A stretch of DNA of 64,000 nucleotides from Undibacterium paludis (GCF_022568815.1 NZ_JAKZHX010000001.1:124001-188000), one strand, 5' to 3'. Positions 50,665-60,856 are shown, counted from the stretch's first letter. Notes: a model not told the origin generated them from the letters alone. Program-made: numbers and translations.

Positions 50665-51609
50665 TCACTTCAACTCAAACACCTTTTTATCTCCCTTAAA
50701 CCATCCCGCCAATCCCGCAATAAACTCCTGCGCTCCATTCCTTTCGGCAGTACGCAAACCATGACTGGCCCCAGGGTATTCTACAAACTGGAAATCTTTC
50801 TCCGGATGCTTCAAGAAATAGTCTCGCAAGGCATGGCCTGATTCTATCGGCACACTCTCATCTTTCTCTCCCATCGCCGCCACCATGGGGATATCCAGCT
50901 TCGCATATACGCTCAATGGATCGGTGAATAAACGACCAGACCAATAGGCATAGGGATGACCAAAGAATTCTTTCCTGAGGCTCTTGCCATCCTTCCTGAT
51001 CTCAGCATAGACATGCAAAAAATAGTCGCGTGAGAACGGTTTTGCGTAGGGCTCTACTCCACGGTCTGCAAAGATCAGGAATTCTTCACTCTGCTTCAAA
51101 CCACCGCTACCTGCCGTCGCCAGCCAGCCTATTTTCTTGCTATCTCTGGCAAGGTAAGGAGCAACAGCGCCGCCTTCAGAAAAACCCAGTACAGCAATGG
51201 AGTGCACTGGCATCTTCTTCAGTTCAGGTTCTTGTTCGACGAATTTCAAATGATCAGACAAACGCTGGTCAAATTTGTCTGCTGCTTTGAATTCATTGCT
51301 GCATTTGCTGCCATCAGCATTTTTTTTGACGCCTGGTTTTTCCAGATAATAGACATTGACAGCTGTAGGATAGCGTTCAAAAAACATAGGCAGGCGCACG
51401 GAAAAATCATCGCATCCTGAACCACTGACCAGGAGTATGGGCGGGCCAGGTTTTGCTGTAGCAACGTCAGATAAATGATAGTAGCGTCTTTGCTTGCCAT
51501 CGATTTTTATTGTGTGCTCCTGCAAAAAGGGAGCTGCCAGACAGGAGGTGCTGAAAAGTGTGGTCAACACCAGAACTGCGCAACTAATTTGTGAAGAGAT
51601 GAATTTCAT
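50665..51609 (-). CDS. secreted alpha/beta hydrolase
   Basis: A 314-residue hydrolase with a signal peptide (residues 1-25, cleavage after LAA). The nucleophile serine is in VLGFSEGGAV, with candidate acid D in GEKDESVP and histidine in PGASHGLR, the order of dienelactone-hydrolase/peptidase S9-like enzymes. It has extra cysteines (SGSGCDDFS and KCSNEF). The substrate is unknown; peptides or esters in the periplasm are likely. The ATG at 51609 gives the signal peptide; open frame continues upstream for 40 codons without one. Downstream of the liv terminator. Confidence 0.75.
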   Translation of the reverse strand: MKFISSQISCAVLVLTTLFSTSCLAAPFLQEHTIKIDGKQRRYYHLSDVATAKPGPPILLVSGSGCDDFSVRLPMFFERYPTAVNVYYLEKPGVKKNADGSKCSNEFKAADKFDQRLSDHLKFVEQEPELKKMPVHSIAVLGFSEGGAVAPYLARDSKKIGWLATAGSGGLKQSEEFLIFADRGVEPYAKPFSRDYFLHVYAEIRKDGKSLRKEFFGHPYAYWSGRLFTDPLSVYAKLDIPMVAAMGEKDESVPIESGHALRDYFLKHPEKDFQFVEYPGASHGLRTAERNGAQEFIAGLAGWFKGDKKVFELK

Positions 51610-51699
51610 ATGCATGCTCAATGGTGATCGATGTAAAACACAGGTAAGCGCAAGCAAGCATGGAAAAATATCATAGTTCAGGCAAGAATTGATGAAGCC

Positions 51700-51731
51700 A
51701 AAAAAGAAAATGGGAAGCAAGCTCCCCATTT
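51700..51731 (-). terminator. intrinsic terminator after the liv operon
   Basis: AAATGGG (51708-51714) pairs with CCCATTT (51725-51731), with a short inner stem AGC/GCT. On the minus strand a T-rich tract (TTCTTTTTTG) follows. It ends the leftward liv transcript 26 bases past livF and keeps it apart from the hydrolase gene. Confidence 0.82.
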
Positions 51732-51756
51732 CTCTTCACTTCATGTGTGGCATTAA

Positions 51757-52485
51757 TCAGTGCTGCGCACCACCTCCCAGATAAGCCGCTTTCACGGCAG
51801 GATCATTCTGCAAACTGGCCGCCGGACCATGTACCGATATCTTGCCATTTTCCAGCACATAACCATAGTCAGCCACCGCCAGTGCCGCAGCGGCAAACTG
51901 CTCCACCAGCAGCATGGTGGTACCCTGCTCTTTCAAGCGGACAATGATGCGAAACACTTCATCAACCAGTATCGGCGCCAGACCCATTGATGGCTCATCA
52001 AGCAAAACCACTTCGGGATTGAGCATGACAGCACGCGCCATGGCCAGCATCTGCTGTTCACCGCCAGACAGCGTACCGGCCAGTTGATTGCGTCGTTCTT
52101 TCAGGCGCGGGAATAATTCCATGGCCTTTTGCAGGTCAATATCGATATCACCACGCGGACGGCTGCGGGTAAAGCGCGGGAAAGCACCCAGCAAAAGATT
52201 ATCAGTGACCGACATGGTGGCAAATACCCGTCTGCCTTCTGGCGAGTGCGCCAGACCGGCTCGCGCTATCTTGTGCGAATCCATGCCTGTCACGTCTTTG
52301 CCGGCCAAAGTGACGGTGCCACCCTTTGGTTTGAGCATGCCGGATATGGCGCGCATGGTTGTGGTTTTTCCGGCACCGTTGGAGCCAATCAAAGTCACGA
52401 CCTTGCCCTTGGGTACATCAAGAGAAATGCCGTGCAAGACTTCGACCTTGCCATAAGCCGCGTGCAAATTTGAAATAGTTAACAT
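51757..52485 (-). CDS. livF: branched-chain amino acid ABC transporter ATP-binding protein LivF
   Basis: A 242-residue ATPase of the high-affinity branched-chain amino acid importer. Walker A is IGSNGAGKTT (about 35-44), signature LSGGEQQML, Walker B VVLLDEPSMGLAP, then VEQFAAAAL. The ATG at 52485 has GAGGAG just upstream; the frame extends 17 codons into the end of the fused LivM-LivG gene. Last gene of the operon binding protein, livH, livMG, livF. Confidence 0.95.
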   Translation of the reverse strand: MLTISNLHAAYGKVEVLHGISLDVPKGKVVTLIGSNGAGKTTTMRAISGMLKPKGGTVTLAGKDVTGMDSHKIARAGLAHSPEGRRVFATMSVTDNLLLGAFPRFTRSRPRGDIDIDLQKAMELFPRLKERRNQLAGTLSGGEQQMLAMARAVMLNPEVVLLDEPSMGLAPILVDEVFRIIVRLKEQGTTMLLVEQFAAAALAVADYGYVLENGKISVHGPAASLQNDPAVKAAYLGGGAQH

Positions 52486-52495
52486 CGTCTTCTCC

Positions 52496-54445
52496 TCAGG
52501 CTGCTGCGGCTGCGCCGCCTTCTGACACACTGCCACCGAGATAGGCTTCGATCACTTTGGGATCTGCCTGCACTGCGGCCGGCTTGCCTTCGGCAATCTT
52601 CTGACCAAAATCAAGTACCGTGACGGTATCGCAAATCGACATGACCACATCCATATGATGTTCAATCAGGATAATGGTGATGCTATGCTCACGTATCTTG
52701 CGTATGATGGCGACCAGTTCCTTGATGTCTGGTGCGGTCAAACCGGCCGCTGGCTCATCGAGCAGCAGCAGTTGTGGGTTGAGTCCCAGTGCACGCCCGA
52801 TTTCCAGCAAGCGCTGTTTGCCATACGGCAGGTTGCGCGCCTCTTCATTGGCCAGATTTGCCAGGCCGACAAATTGCAACAGACTGGCAGCGCGCTCACG
52901 GGCCAGGCGTTCTTCACGCAAGTAACGTGGCGTGTGGAGCATGACATCGAGTACATTACTGCGGAAAGTGTTGTGCAGACCAACCAGAACATTCTCCGTT
53001 GCCGTCATTTCACCAAACAGCTGCACATTCTGGAAAGTCCTGGCAACGCCACCCAGGGCAATTTCTGATGGCGTGCTGCCCGATATCACCTTGCCGGCAA
53101 ATTCGACCACGCCATCAGTAGGCTGATAGATGCCGGTCAAGACATTCATCATGGTGCTTTTACCGGAGCCATTGGGGCCGATCAGTCCATGCACTGTGCC
53201 CTTGTTGATTTGCAGGTCAACCTGGTTGAGCGCCTTCAAACCGCCAAATTGCATCAACAGTTTTCTGCCGCTCAGCAAAACACCGACTCGTGCGTCATTG
53301 GCTTTGACGATGGCGGCACTATCCGTATTTGCAGTATCTTTTGCATCAAGAGTAACGTGAACCTGTCCCTTACCAAGCATACTGTTGACAAAACCAACGA
53401 TGCCATCCTGCAGGTAATACACGACAAACAGGGTCATCAGGCCAAAAATGGTCAGGCGCCAGTCTGTAATATTTTCCAGTCTGTAAGAGAACAAGGCCAT
53501 CGCCACCGTAGCGCCAACCGGCACCAGCAATTCGCGTGCAGTCCTGCGTTTTTTTGCAAACGTTGCAACGCCAGCCAATACGGCAATCACAGCCGCCACA
53601 CTGGCGATCTTGCGGAACAGTTCTATATCCGCCAGCAATGAAGGCAGCATCACCACAATCAATGCACCTATCAGTGAACCTATGCGTGATTTGCGTCCCC
53701 CCATGATCACTGCCAGCAAAAACATGATGGTCAGTTCAAAGTTATAGCTGTTCGGTGAAATGTATTCTTCCGAATAGGCATACAGACTGCCGGCCAGTCC
53801 CGCCAGTGCGGCACTAATGACGAAGGCAATGACCTTGTAACGGTAGACCGATACGCCCATGCAATCCGAGGCGATAGGGCTATCACGCAAGGCCTGGAAG
53901 GCGCGGCCATAATGTGAACGCAGGATGCGGTGAACAAAGATCAGGGCCAGTACCATCATCGCTGCAACCAGGTAGAAGTAACCGGCTTCGCTGAGTTTTT
54001 GCCCGAACAAGACGGGCTTGCTCAACTTGATACCCATGGGCCCTTCCGTCAGGAAGCTCATTTCATTGATCAGTATCTGGATGATGGTGCCAAAAGCCAG
54101 CGTCACCATGGCCAGATAAGGGCCGGTCACGCGCAAGGCTGGTAAAGCCAGCAAGGCGCCAAACACGGCTGTCACGACGATACTGCAGGGAAGCGCAACC
54201 AGGATGGGCAAGCCAAGCTTGAACACCAGGACGCCGGTAGTATAAGAACCTATGCCAAACAGACCCGCATGACCAAGCGAAACCTGGCCGGTATACCCCA
54301 CCACGATATCGAGACCAAACAGCAGGATGGCATAGATCAATATGGTTTCAGCCAGGTGCAGATAATAAGGATTGTTCAATACCATCGGCAACACTGCCAG
54401 TACAACGATGCCCAGCAGTGAAGCTATGAGAGTTTTCTTGTTCAT
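52496..54445 (-). CDS. livM-livG: fused LivM permease - LivG ATPase of the branched-chain amino acid transporter
   Basis: A 649-residue protein joining two usual subunits. Residues 1-300 are a LivM permease (GYTGQVSLGHAGLFGIGSY and SDCMGVSVYRYK motifs, about eight helices). Residues 300-375 add two or three extra hydrophobic segments. Residues 395-645 are a LivG ATPase with K429 in GPNGSGKST, a signature region and LLLLDEPAAGL. The ATG at 54445 has GAGG upstream. It lies nine bases after livH. The fused form is known in some Burkholderiales. One chain would couple membrane and ATPase parts in fixed ratio. Confidence 0.93.
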   Translation of the reverse strand: MNKKTLIASLLGIVVLAVLPMVLNNPYYLHLAETILIYAILLFGLDIVVGYTGQVSLGHAGLFGIGSYTTGVLVFKLGLPILVALPCSIVVTAVFGALLALPALRVTGPYLAMVTLAFGTIIQILINEMSFLTEGPMGIKLSKPVLFGQKLSEAGYFYLVAAMMVLALIFVHRILRSHYGRAFQALRDSPIASDCMGVSVYRYKVIAFVISAALAGLAGSLYAYSEEYISPNSYNFELTIMFLLAVIMGGRKSRIGSLIGALIVVMLPSLLADIELFRKIASVAAVIAVLAGVATFAKKRRTARELLVPVGATVAMALFSYRLENITDWRLTIFGLMTLFVVYYLQDGIVGFVNSMLGKGQVHVTLDAKDTANTDSAAIVKANDARVGVLLSGRKLLMQFGGLKALNQVDLQINKGTVHGLIGPNGSGKSTMMNVLTGIYQPTDGVVEFAGKVISGSTPSEIALGGVARTFQNVQLFGEMTATENVLVGLHNTFRSNVLDVMLHTPRYLREERLARERAASLLQFVGLANLANEEARNLPYGKQRLLEIGRALGLNPQLLLLDEPAAGLTAPDIKELVAIIRKIREHSITIILIEHHMDVVMSICDTVTVLDFGQKIAEGKPAAVQADPKVIEAYLGGSVSEGGAAAAA

Positions 54446-54454
54446 GATCACGCC

Positions 54455-55345
54455 TCAGACTTTCTTGATGGCAGCTTTGCCAAACAACCCGGCTGGCTTG
54501 ACAGCCAGTACGAGCAAGAGCAATACCAGGCCCGGTACTTCCTTATAGCCGGTAGAGACATAAAAACCGGTCAGGGTTTCTGCAATACCGAGTATCAGGC
54601 CACCGACGATGGCACCGACACCTGAAGTCAGCCCGCCGATGATGGCAACCGCAAAAGCCTTGAGGCCCAGTGCAGAACCCATGGTAGCGCCGGTCAGTGT
54701 CAATGGCGCTACGAGTACGCCAGCAAAAGCAGCAGTAGCAGATGACAACGCATAAGAGAAAGTAATCACCATGCTGGTATTGATGCCCATCAGGCCAGCG
54801 GCATCCCTGTCATTCGATGTGGCGACCACGGCCTTGCCATAAATCGATTTACGATTGAAGAATTCAACCGCCAGCATCATGGCCAGGGCACCCAGAACCA
54901 CCACTACCTGCATGGCCTGTACATTCGCGCCCAATATCTGGAACGGCGCCGCCGACAATGGCGAGGGGAAGGTCAGATCATCTTTGCCCCAGATATTTTC
55001 TGCGACATTTTTAAAGATGATAGCCAGTGCGATGGTGGACATGATCCAGCCAAATTCCGATTTGATCTTGATGGCGGGGCGCACACCTATCCATTCCACC
55101 ACCATGCCCTGCAAGGCGCCAAACAGCAGCACCAGCGGTATCATCAACCAATAATTCAAATACGGACCGCCATGGACATTGCCAACGACGCTGAGGCCAA
55201 CCAGAGCTCCGAGCATCAGAGCTTCACCTTGACCGAAATTAAGTGTGCCTGACGTGGCAAAAGTCAGCTGGTAGCCAAAGGCGATGACGGCATAGATCAT
55301 CCCCAAAGCGATACCGCTGAAAACAAGCTGAAGTAAGATTTCCAT
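54455..55345 (-). CDS. livH: branched-chain amino acid ABC transporter permease LivH
   Basis: A 296-residue inner membrane permease with about eight helices. The N-terminal GIALGMIYAVIAFGYQLTFATSGTLNFGQGE stretch (about 11-41) is diagnostic of LivH. RDAAGLMGI and GGLTSGVGAIVGGLILG are also conserved. GGTGGA precedes the ATG at 55345. It works with the fused LivM-LivG, LivF and the binding protein encoded just upstream. Confidence 0.95.
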   Translation of the reverse strand: MEILLQLVFSGIALGMIYAVIAFGYQLTFATSGTLNFGQGEALMLGALVGLSVVGNVHGGPYLNYWLMIPLVLLFGALQGMVVEWIGVRPAIKIKSEFGWIMSTIALAIIFKNVAENIWGKDDLTFPSPLSAAPFQILGANVQAMQVVVVLGALAMMLAVEFFNRKSIYGKAVVATSNDRDAAGLMGINTSMVITFSYALSSATAAFAGVLVAPLTLTGATMGSALGLKAFAVAIIGGLTSGVGAIVGGLILGIAETLTGFYVSTGYKEVPGLVLLLLVLAVKPAGLFGKAAIKKV

Positions 55346-55484
55346 TTTTTCCACCCAATGGAGTGCAGTCCACCAGCCTGCCTGGTTCGCGACCTTGCAG
55401 GGAGCTGGTGATTGCCTGTCTAAAGAAAAGGTCAGTCCCGATATTGGCGACTGACCAGATGGCTAGCTTGAGAGTGTTCCGGCC

Positions 55485-56642
55485 TTATTTGGCAAGAACA
55501 ACCCGCCCGCCCTTGGCTTCGCCCATGACAGGGATGCCCGGTTTGATCGCCTCATGGTCATCATGCGTGAAGGGTTTATCGTAGGTGGTGACAACGCCTT
55601 CCACTTTTTCATTCAGGTTTTCCAGCGCTTCACGTATTTTCACGCCGTCCGTTGAGCCTGCCTGCTTGATGGCGGCTGCCAGCAGGTAAATGGAATCGTA
55701 ACCCTGTGCCGCCGATACTGCGGAAGGCATGCGTTCAGTCTTGTAGGCTTTCTGATAGGCTTCGATGAAGGCCTTGCGTTTTGGTGTGCTGGGGTCCTGG
55801 ATGAAGGTTTGCGGCATCATGGCGCCATCCCCGTTCTTCCCGGCATTGTCGAGGAAGTTACCCATGGAGAGTGTCCAGCTGCCTATCATCGGGACTTTCC
55901 AGCTCAATTTTTCCATGCCGTTGGCAATTTGCGCCAGCTCTGGCCCTATGCCATAAGTCAGTATGGCTTGTGCACCGGCCTGCTTGGCTTTCAAAAGCTG
56001 CGGTGTCATGTCAACATCCTTGATGTTGAATTTTTCTACCACAACAGGTTTGACGCCTTTGGCGTTCAGGGTTTTTTCCAGGTCTTCACGCCCCAATTGA
56101 CCATAGTTGGTGGAGTCCGCCAGAATCGCGACCTTGGTGAACTTGTGCTTGACGAGTGCCGTATCAACGATCATCGATGACTGAATGGTGTCGTTGGCGG
56201 CGGTACGGAAAATGTAGTTATCCTTGTGTTCAGGCGCCACAAACTGCTTGGTCACCACACTGCCGGTCGCCACATTGTTCAGCACCGGGATTTTTGCATC
56301 CTGGTAAAAACGCTGGGAAGCGAGTGCCACACCGGTATTGATGTAGCCAACCGTTGCAACAACTTTTTCCTTGTTGATAAGTTCCTGCGCTACCTGTACG
56401 CCACGTTCATTTTTTGCTTCATCATCACGCTCCACCAATTGCAACTGACGCCCGAGCACTCCGCCTTTGGCATTGATTTCTGCAACGGCCAGCTTGACAC
56501 CGTCACGCATGGATACCCCCATAGGTGCCGAACCACCGGTAAACGGGCCCGCTACACCGATCTTGATGGGTTCTGCTGCATTGCTGGCAGCAGCCAGACC
56601 GATGACAATGGACGCGACGAGGGTTTTGATTTGAAAGGACAT
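55485..56642 (-). CDS. livK: branched-chain amino acid ABC transporter periplasmic binding protein
   Basis: A 385-residue Leu/Ile/Val-type binding protein with a signal peptide (residues 1-22, cleavage after SNA). Typical segments: IKIGVAGPFTGGSAPMG, GGVLGRQLQLVERDD, and a two-lobed type I fold to the end. It binds its ligand in the periplasm and delivers it to LivH/LivM. First gene of the operon. The upstream 395-base gap holds a strong hairpin that may take part in its control. Ligand could also be another amide or aromatic acid. Confidence 0.92.
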   Translation of the reverse strand: MSFQIKTLVASIVIGLAAASNAAEPIKIGVAGPFTGGSAPMGVSMRDGVKLAVAEINAKGGVLGRQLQLVERDDEAKNERGVQVAQELINKEKVVATVGYINTGVALASQRFYQDAKIPVLNNVATGSVVTKQFVAPEHKDNYIFRTAANDTIQSSMIVDTALVKHKFTKVAILADSTNYGQLGREDLEKTLNAKGVKPVVVEKFNIKDVDMTPQLLKAKQAGAQAILTYGIGPELAQIANGMEKLSWKVPMIGSWTLSMGNFLDNAGKNGDGAMMPQTFIQDPSTPKRKAFIEAYQKAYKTERMPSAVSAAQGYDSIYLLAAAIKQAGSTDGVKIREALENLNEKVEGVVTTYDKPFTHDDHEAIKPGIPVMGEAKGGRVVLAK

Positions 56643-57037
56643 ACTGGTCTCCTGATTTTTTATGTGAGTACTTCAAAAAAATAAATTCATGAATTACCGC
56701 CATAAATTATCAGGAAATTAGAAATTTCTCAGACTTCATTCTACTTAAGTAAAACTACGCAAGTCCGATAAAAAAAGTCATCTGTTACTCGCCACTCTGG
56801 AGCGCAAAGCCTTGAATGACAAGGGTTTGCGCATGGGGAAAGTTTTTTAAAGACTAAAAAATGCAAAAAATGAGTTGTAACTGGTGGAAACACTTTCACG
56901 CTAACGATGAAAGATTTTCATACCCAAAGCCAGAAACCGAAAAGATAAGTACCAAAACCGCGACAAAAAGACGATCGTCTGGAGCTGCGGATTGAAATGT
57001 GCAACTATCGAGCCAGCTTGCCTGCAGGTAGCTTCGC
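56643..57037. other. 395-base intergenic region upstream of livK
   Basis: No gene was seen. It is AT-rich near livK and includes the interrupted palindrome at 56802-56832. The part near 57000 has a small AGCT...AGCT inverted repeat, just past the stop of the DUF4197 gene. The livK promoter should lie here. Confidence 0.5.
56802..56832. promoter_or_regulatory. long interrupted palindrome upstream of livK
   Basis: GCGCAAA and TTTGCGC (outer, seven bases), one mismatched position, CCTTG and CAAGG (inner, five bases) and a loop AATGA. It lies 160 bases before the livK start. There is no T-tract, so it is not a terminator; an operator or RNA structure in the leader is possible. Confidence 0.45.
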
Positions 57038-57739
57038 TTACTTCAGCAGACTGAAAACCTTGCTGATGGCTTTGCTTCCGGCGCCAAGCGGATCCTGACG
57101 TATGGACTTTTCTTCTTCCGCTATCATCAGAAAAAGAGCATCCATGGCTTTTTGGGTAACATAGCCTTCAACAGTCGCTTCTTGTTGGGATACTGCTCCA
57201 AATTTTTGAGCCTGCCCCATGATGCCATTGTATTTGGCTGACAGGCCAGCCTTGTCTGTCACACCTTTGACAAGAGGCAAGAATTTGGCGCTTAAAGGCG
57301 CAGAGGTTTTCTCCCGGAAAAAATCAGTCACCGAAGTTTCTCCTCCTGTCAGAATATTCTTTGCATCGGTCAGTGTCATCGATTTGACCGCATTGACCAG
57401 CAGTGGCTTGGCCATGGGCACAGCAGCTTCTGCAGCACGATTCATTGATACCACGAGTTCATCGAGTTGCTGCCCCTTGCCTGTCATCTGCAAAATCGGA
57501 CGCGCTTTTTCCAGAATGGAAGGCAGTTGTATCTTGACCTTCTCATTATTCAAGAAACCATTTTCCACACCGAGTTTGCCTATGGCTGCGGCCGAACCTT
57601 TGTCCAATGCTGCTTTCAAGCCCGTGCTGGCCTCCTGGTTGCTGAGGTCGGCGAACGACATGGCATGTGCTACTGTCACACTGAGTGCAAGGCCGGCGAC
57701 GACGGCCAGACGGAAGAATAAGGCAGAGATGGAAGTCAT
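57038..57739 (-). CDS. DUF4197 secreted protein
   Basis: A 233-residue protein with a signal peptide (residues 1-26, cleavage after AHA). The mature part matches DUF4197: FADLSNQEASTGLKAALDKGS, then VKIQLPSILEKA, MNRAAEAAVPMAKPL, LTGGETSVTDFFRE and the terminal DPLGAGSKAISKVFSLLK. These proteins are all-helical and periplasmic, of unknown function. It has no close operon partner. The start is preceded by AGGAAAAACC. Confidence 0.9.
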   Translation of the reverse strand: MTSISALFFRLAVVAGLALSVTVAHAMSFADLSNQEASTGLKAALDKGSAAAIGKLGVENGFLNNEKVKIQLPSILEKARPILQMTGKGQQLDELVVSMNRAAEAAVPMAKPLLVNAVKSMTLTDAKNILTGGETSVTDFFREKTSAPLSAKFLPLVKGVTDKAGLSAKYNGIMGQAQKFGAVSQQEATVEGYVTQKAMDALFLMIAEEEKSIRQDPLGAGSKAISKVFSLLK

Positions 57740-57875
57740 GGTTTTTCCTGGTTAAATATTGCTATTCTATCCAAGGAAAACCCCTTGTGCGGGCATTAGT
57801 TCGTCAACAAATGTGCCAAAACCAAAACACCCTGTCACTCAGGGATGAGCCATTGCAACCAGCCAGATGCAACAA

Positions 57876-59027
57876 TCAAATATCATCAACCATGTACAGA
57901 CGCCTGTGCTCACGCATGGCGTAGCGGTCAGTCATGCCAGCAATGTAGTCGGCAATTTTCCTCACCTGCTGTTCCTGTCTTTGCTCATCGCTTTTTGCGT
58001 CGTGTACCTGGTAGTCATGCGGCAGCAGATTCGGCTCTTCATGCAGTGCCGAAAATAGTTCGCTGATAGTACGCCTGGCCTTGAAGGTCATACGATTGAC
58101 CTGGTAATGGCGATACAGGTTTTCGAATAAAAACTGCTTGAGGTCCTGTGCCTGCTGGAACATGGTGTCTGAAAAGGCGATCATTCTTTCCATATTGCGT
58201 ACTTCATCAATGGAAGCCGGACCGCAGGCACGTATTTTTTCTGCCGAAGTTTGTATCAGGTCAACGATCAGGGTATTGATCATGCGCCGTATGGTTTCTG
58301 CTATGGCACGACGGCCGCTGATGCCGGGATAGGCCGCATCGACGATGACACGATGGCGGGCATAGATATCAACATGCATCAACTGCGACTCCTGCAAGAG
58401 CCCGGAGCGCAAACCATCATCTATATCGTGATTACTGTAGGCGATGGCATCAGCCAGGTTGGTGACCTGTGCCTCCAGTCCCGGTCGTTTTTTTTCGATG
58501 AAACGCTGACCGACATCACCAAGCAGTCTGGCATTATTGAGCGAACAATGCTTGAGTATGCCTTCACGCGTTTCAAAAGTGAGATTGAGACCGTCAAAAG
58601 CGCCGTAGCGCTCTTCCAGCACATCAACTACGCGCAGGCTTTGCAGATTATGTTCAAAACCGCCAAAGGGCTTCATGCAGGCATTCAAGGCATCCTGGCC
58701 GGCATGGCCAAAGGGGGTGTGCCCCAGGTCATGCGCCAGCGAAATGGCTTCGACCAGGTCTTCATTCAAGCCAAGATTGCGAGCGATCGAGCGGCCGATT
58801 TGAGCCACCTCAAGACTGTGTGTCAGCCGGTTGCGAAACAAGTCGCCTTCGTGATTGACGAAGACCTGGGTCTTGTACTCCAGCCGCCGGAAAGCAGTGC
58901 AATGGATGATGCGGTCGCGGTCGCGCTGGAACTCACTGCGTGATGAAGATGGATCCTCAGCGTGACGCCGGCCTCGCGAGCTGGCGGACTTGGCAGCATA
59001 AGGGGCGAGGTGGGCGTCGGTAAACAT
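57876..59027 (-). CDS. dgt: deoxyguanosinetriphosphate triphosphohydrolase-like HD protein
   Basis: A 383-residue HD-domain dNTPase. The metal motif is seen as H in [11 protein letters not shown], then HD in [16 protein letters not shown] and a later aspartate in YSNHDIDDG. The [29 protein letters not shown]-terminus is typical of the shorter Dgt-like branch. It breaks dNTPs into nucleosides and triphosphate and helps set dNTP pools. It begins five bases after the aroKB stop, as in other Burkholderiales, and so is part of that operon. Confidence 0.93.
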   Translation of the reverse strand: MFTDAHLAPYAAKSASSRGRRHAEDPSSSRSEFQRDRDRIIHCTAFRRLEYKTQVFVNHEGDLFRNRLTHSLEVAQIGRSIARNLGLNEDLVEAISLAHDLGHTPFGHAGQDALNACMKPFGGFEHNLQSLRVVDVLEERYGAFDGLNLTFETREGILKHCSLNNARLLGDVGQRFIEKKRPGLEAQVTNLADAIAYSNHDIDDGLRSGLLQESQLMHVDIYARHRVIVDAAYPGISGRRAIAETIRRMINTLIVDLIQTSAEKIRACGPASIDEVRNMERMIAFSDTMFQQAQDLKQFLFENLYRHYQVNRMTFKARRTISELFSALHEEPNLLPHDYQVHDAKSDEQRQEQQVRKIADYIAGMTDRYAMREHRRLYMVDDI

Positions 59028-59032
59028 GAATT

Positions 59033-60700
59033 TTAATTTGCGATACAGCTACGCAGGGTTGCCAGCAGCATCTCTTGCGGTACCGTTGTAATGACAGCCT
59101 GCCCCAGTGGTCTCAACAGAATGAACTTGATCTTGCCACCTTCATTTTTCTTGTCGACTTCCATCAATTCAAGCCATCGTTCCTCACCCAGGTCAGGAGC
59201 AACCGTAGGCAACCCGGCAGCCTCAACTACTTGCTTGATACGCGTCTTGCTGACGTAATCAATGTAACCCAGGCGGCATGACAGGTCAGCCGCCATGACC
59301 ATGCCACAACCAACAGCTTCGCCGTGCAGCCATTTGCCATAACCGAGACCGGATTCAATGGCATGACCAAACGTATGGCCGAAATTCAGTATTGCCCGCA
59401 GGCCGCCTTCACGCTCATCCTGCCGGACGACATCCGCCTTGATTTCACAGGAGCGCAGGATGGCATGGGTCAGTGCCTTGGGGTCTTTGGCCCGCAGGGC
59501 AGACATATTGGCTTCTATCCAGTCAAAAAACGCTGCGTCAATGATGGCGCCATGCTTGATAACTTCAGCCAGACCAGCCGACAATTCAGCATCAGGCAGG
59601 GTTTGCAGGCTGCTTATGTCAGCAATCACCGCCTGAGGCTGGTAAAAAGCGCCTATCATGTTTTTGCCCAAAGGATGGTTGATGCCGGTCTTGCCACCAA
59701 CAGAAGAATCAACCTGCGACAAAAGCGTCGTGGGAATCTGCACAAAAGGCACACCACGCATATAGGCAGAAGCGGCAAAGCCGGTCATATCGCCGATAAC
59801 GCCGCCACCCAGGGCAAGCAGGGTGGTCTGACGATCACATTTATGCGCAAGCAAAGCATCAAAGATCAGCATCAGGCTGGTCCAGTTTTTTTGCTCTTCA
59901 CCGTCAGGCAGGACCACTGATACGACTTCCTTGCCAGCAGAGCGCAACGCTGCTTCAAGCGCGCCCAGGTAAAGCGGTGCAACCACGGTGTTGGTCACGA
60001 CAACAGTTTTTTTTCCTTTTATCCTAGACGACAGGAAGTCACTATCAGACAGTAGCGCAGTCCCAATGGCGATAGGATAACTGCGTTCACCAAGGTCAAC
60101 ATTGAGGATAGTACCGATGGTGGAAGGGGGACTTGTAGCTGACATGGCGGTTTTGTTTGCGGTAAGTAAAGCATCGGGAACATGGTACAGGTTTTCCTGT
60201 GCCAGTTTGTCGAGTACGGATTGCACCAAAAACTGCACGTTCGGGCGCCCGGTCTCTATGGTGACATGGGCTACCTCCTGGTAGAGAGGTGCGCGCTGGG
60301 CTTCCAGCTCTTCGAGTTTTTTGCGTGGGTCTGCGGTGCGCAGCAAGGGACGATTCTTGTCGTGACGGGTACGTTGCAAAATGCTGTGTATACCGGCGCG
60401 CAAATAAATAACGGTGCCGCGTTCATGCAAAAGCTTTCTGCTCTCTGCATTCAACACTGCACCGCCACCTGTTGCCAAAACAATGTTTTCCTGGGAAGTC
60501 AGATCACGTATGACATCTGCTTCTCTTTGCCGGAAACTGGCTTCACCTTCAATTTCAAAAATCACGGGAATTGAGACACCCGTTCGTGCCTCAATTTCGT
60601 GATCAGAATCAATAAATCGCTTATTGAGTTTTTTTGCCAGGGCCCGGCCAACCGTGGTTTTGCCGGAGCCCATCAGGCCTACGAGAAAAATATTCTTCAA
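59033..60700 (-). CDS. aroKB: fused shikimate kinase - 3-dehydroquinate synthase
   Basis: A 555-residue fusion of two shikimate-pathway enzymes. Residues 1-170 are AroK: Walker [10 protein letters not shown] (8-16), DSDHEIE, FRQREA and ATGGGAV. A ~25-residue linker (about 170-195) leads to AroB from about 195 to the end, with [34 protein letters not shown] and GHTFGHAIE. AroB makes 3-dehydroquinate; AroK phosphorylates shikimate. An internal ATG (residue 183) lies at the place where a separate aroB would begin. In most relatives these are adjacent separate genes. Confidence 0.95.
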   Translation of the reverse strand: MKNIFLVGLMGSGKTTVGRALAKKLNKRFIDSDHEIEARTGVSIPVIFEIEGEASFRQREADVIRDLTSQENIVLATGGGAVLNAESRKLLHERGTVIYLRAGIHSILQRTRHDKNRPLLRTADPRKKLEELEAQRAPLYQEVAHVTIETGRPNVQFLVQSVLDKLAQENLYHVPDALLTANKTAMSATSPPSTIGTILNVDLGERSYPIAIGTALLSDSDFLSSRIKGKKTVVVTNTVVAPLYLGALEAALRSAGKEVVSVVLPDGEEQKNWTSLMLIFDALLAHKCDRQTTLLALGGGVIGDMTGFAASAYMRGVPFVQIPTTLLSQVDSSVGGKTGINHPLGKNMIGAFYQPQAVIADISSLQTLPDAELSAGLAEVIKHGAIIDAAFFDWIEANMSALRAKDPKALTHAILRSCEIKADVVRQDEREGGLRAILNFGHTFGHAIESGLGYGKWLHGEAVGCGMVMAADLSCRLGYIDYVSKTRIKQVVEAAGLPTVAPDLGEERWLELMEVDKKNEGGKIKFILLRPLGQAVITTVPQEMLLATLRSCIAN

Positions 60701-60730
60701 AACAATACCTAGGTCTACGCTTTCTGAGCA

Positions 60731-60758
60731 ATCCCGCTTTACAGAAGTAAAGGGGGAT
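60731..60758. repeat. hairpin just upstream of aroKB
   Basis: ATCCC and GGGAT (outer) with CTTTAC and GTAAAG (inner), one mismatched base between them and loop AGAA. It lies 31 bases before the aroKB start and past the end of the lipoprotein gene. No T-tract follows on either strand, so it may be an RNA processing or pausing element. Confidence 0.4.
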
Positions 60759-60856
60759 ATTTCTGGTTTGAAGCAAATAAAACCTATTTTGTAGAAATTT
60801 TCCTATTAAAGCAACCTTTAAAAGTCCAGGAATTTATCCGGGACCTCTACGATCCA

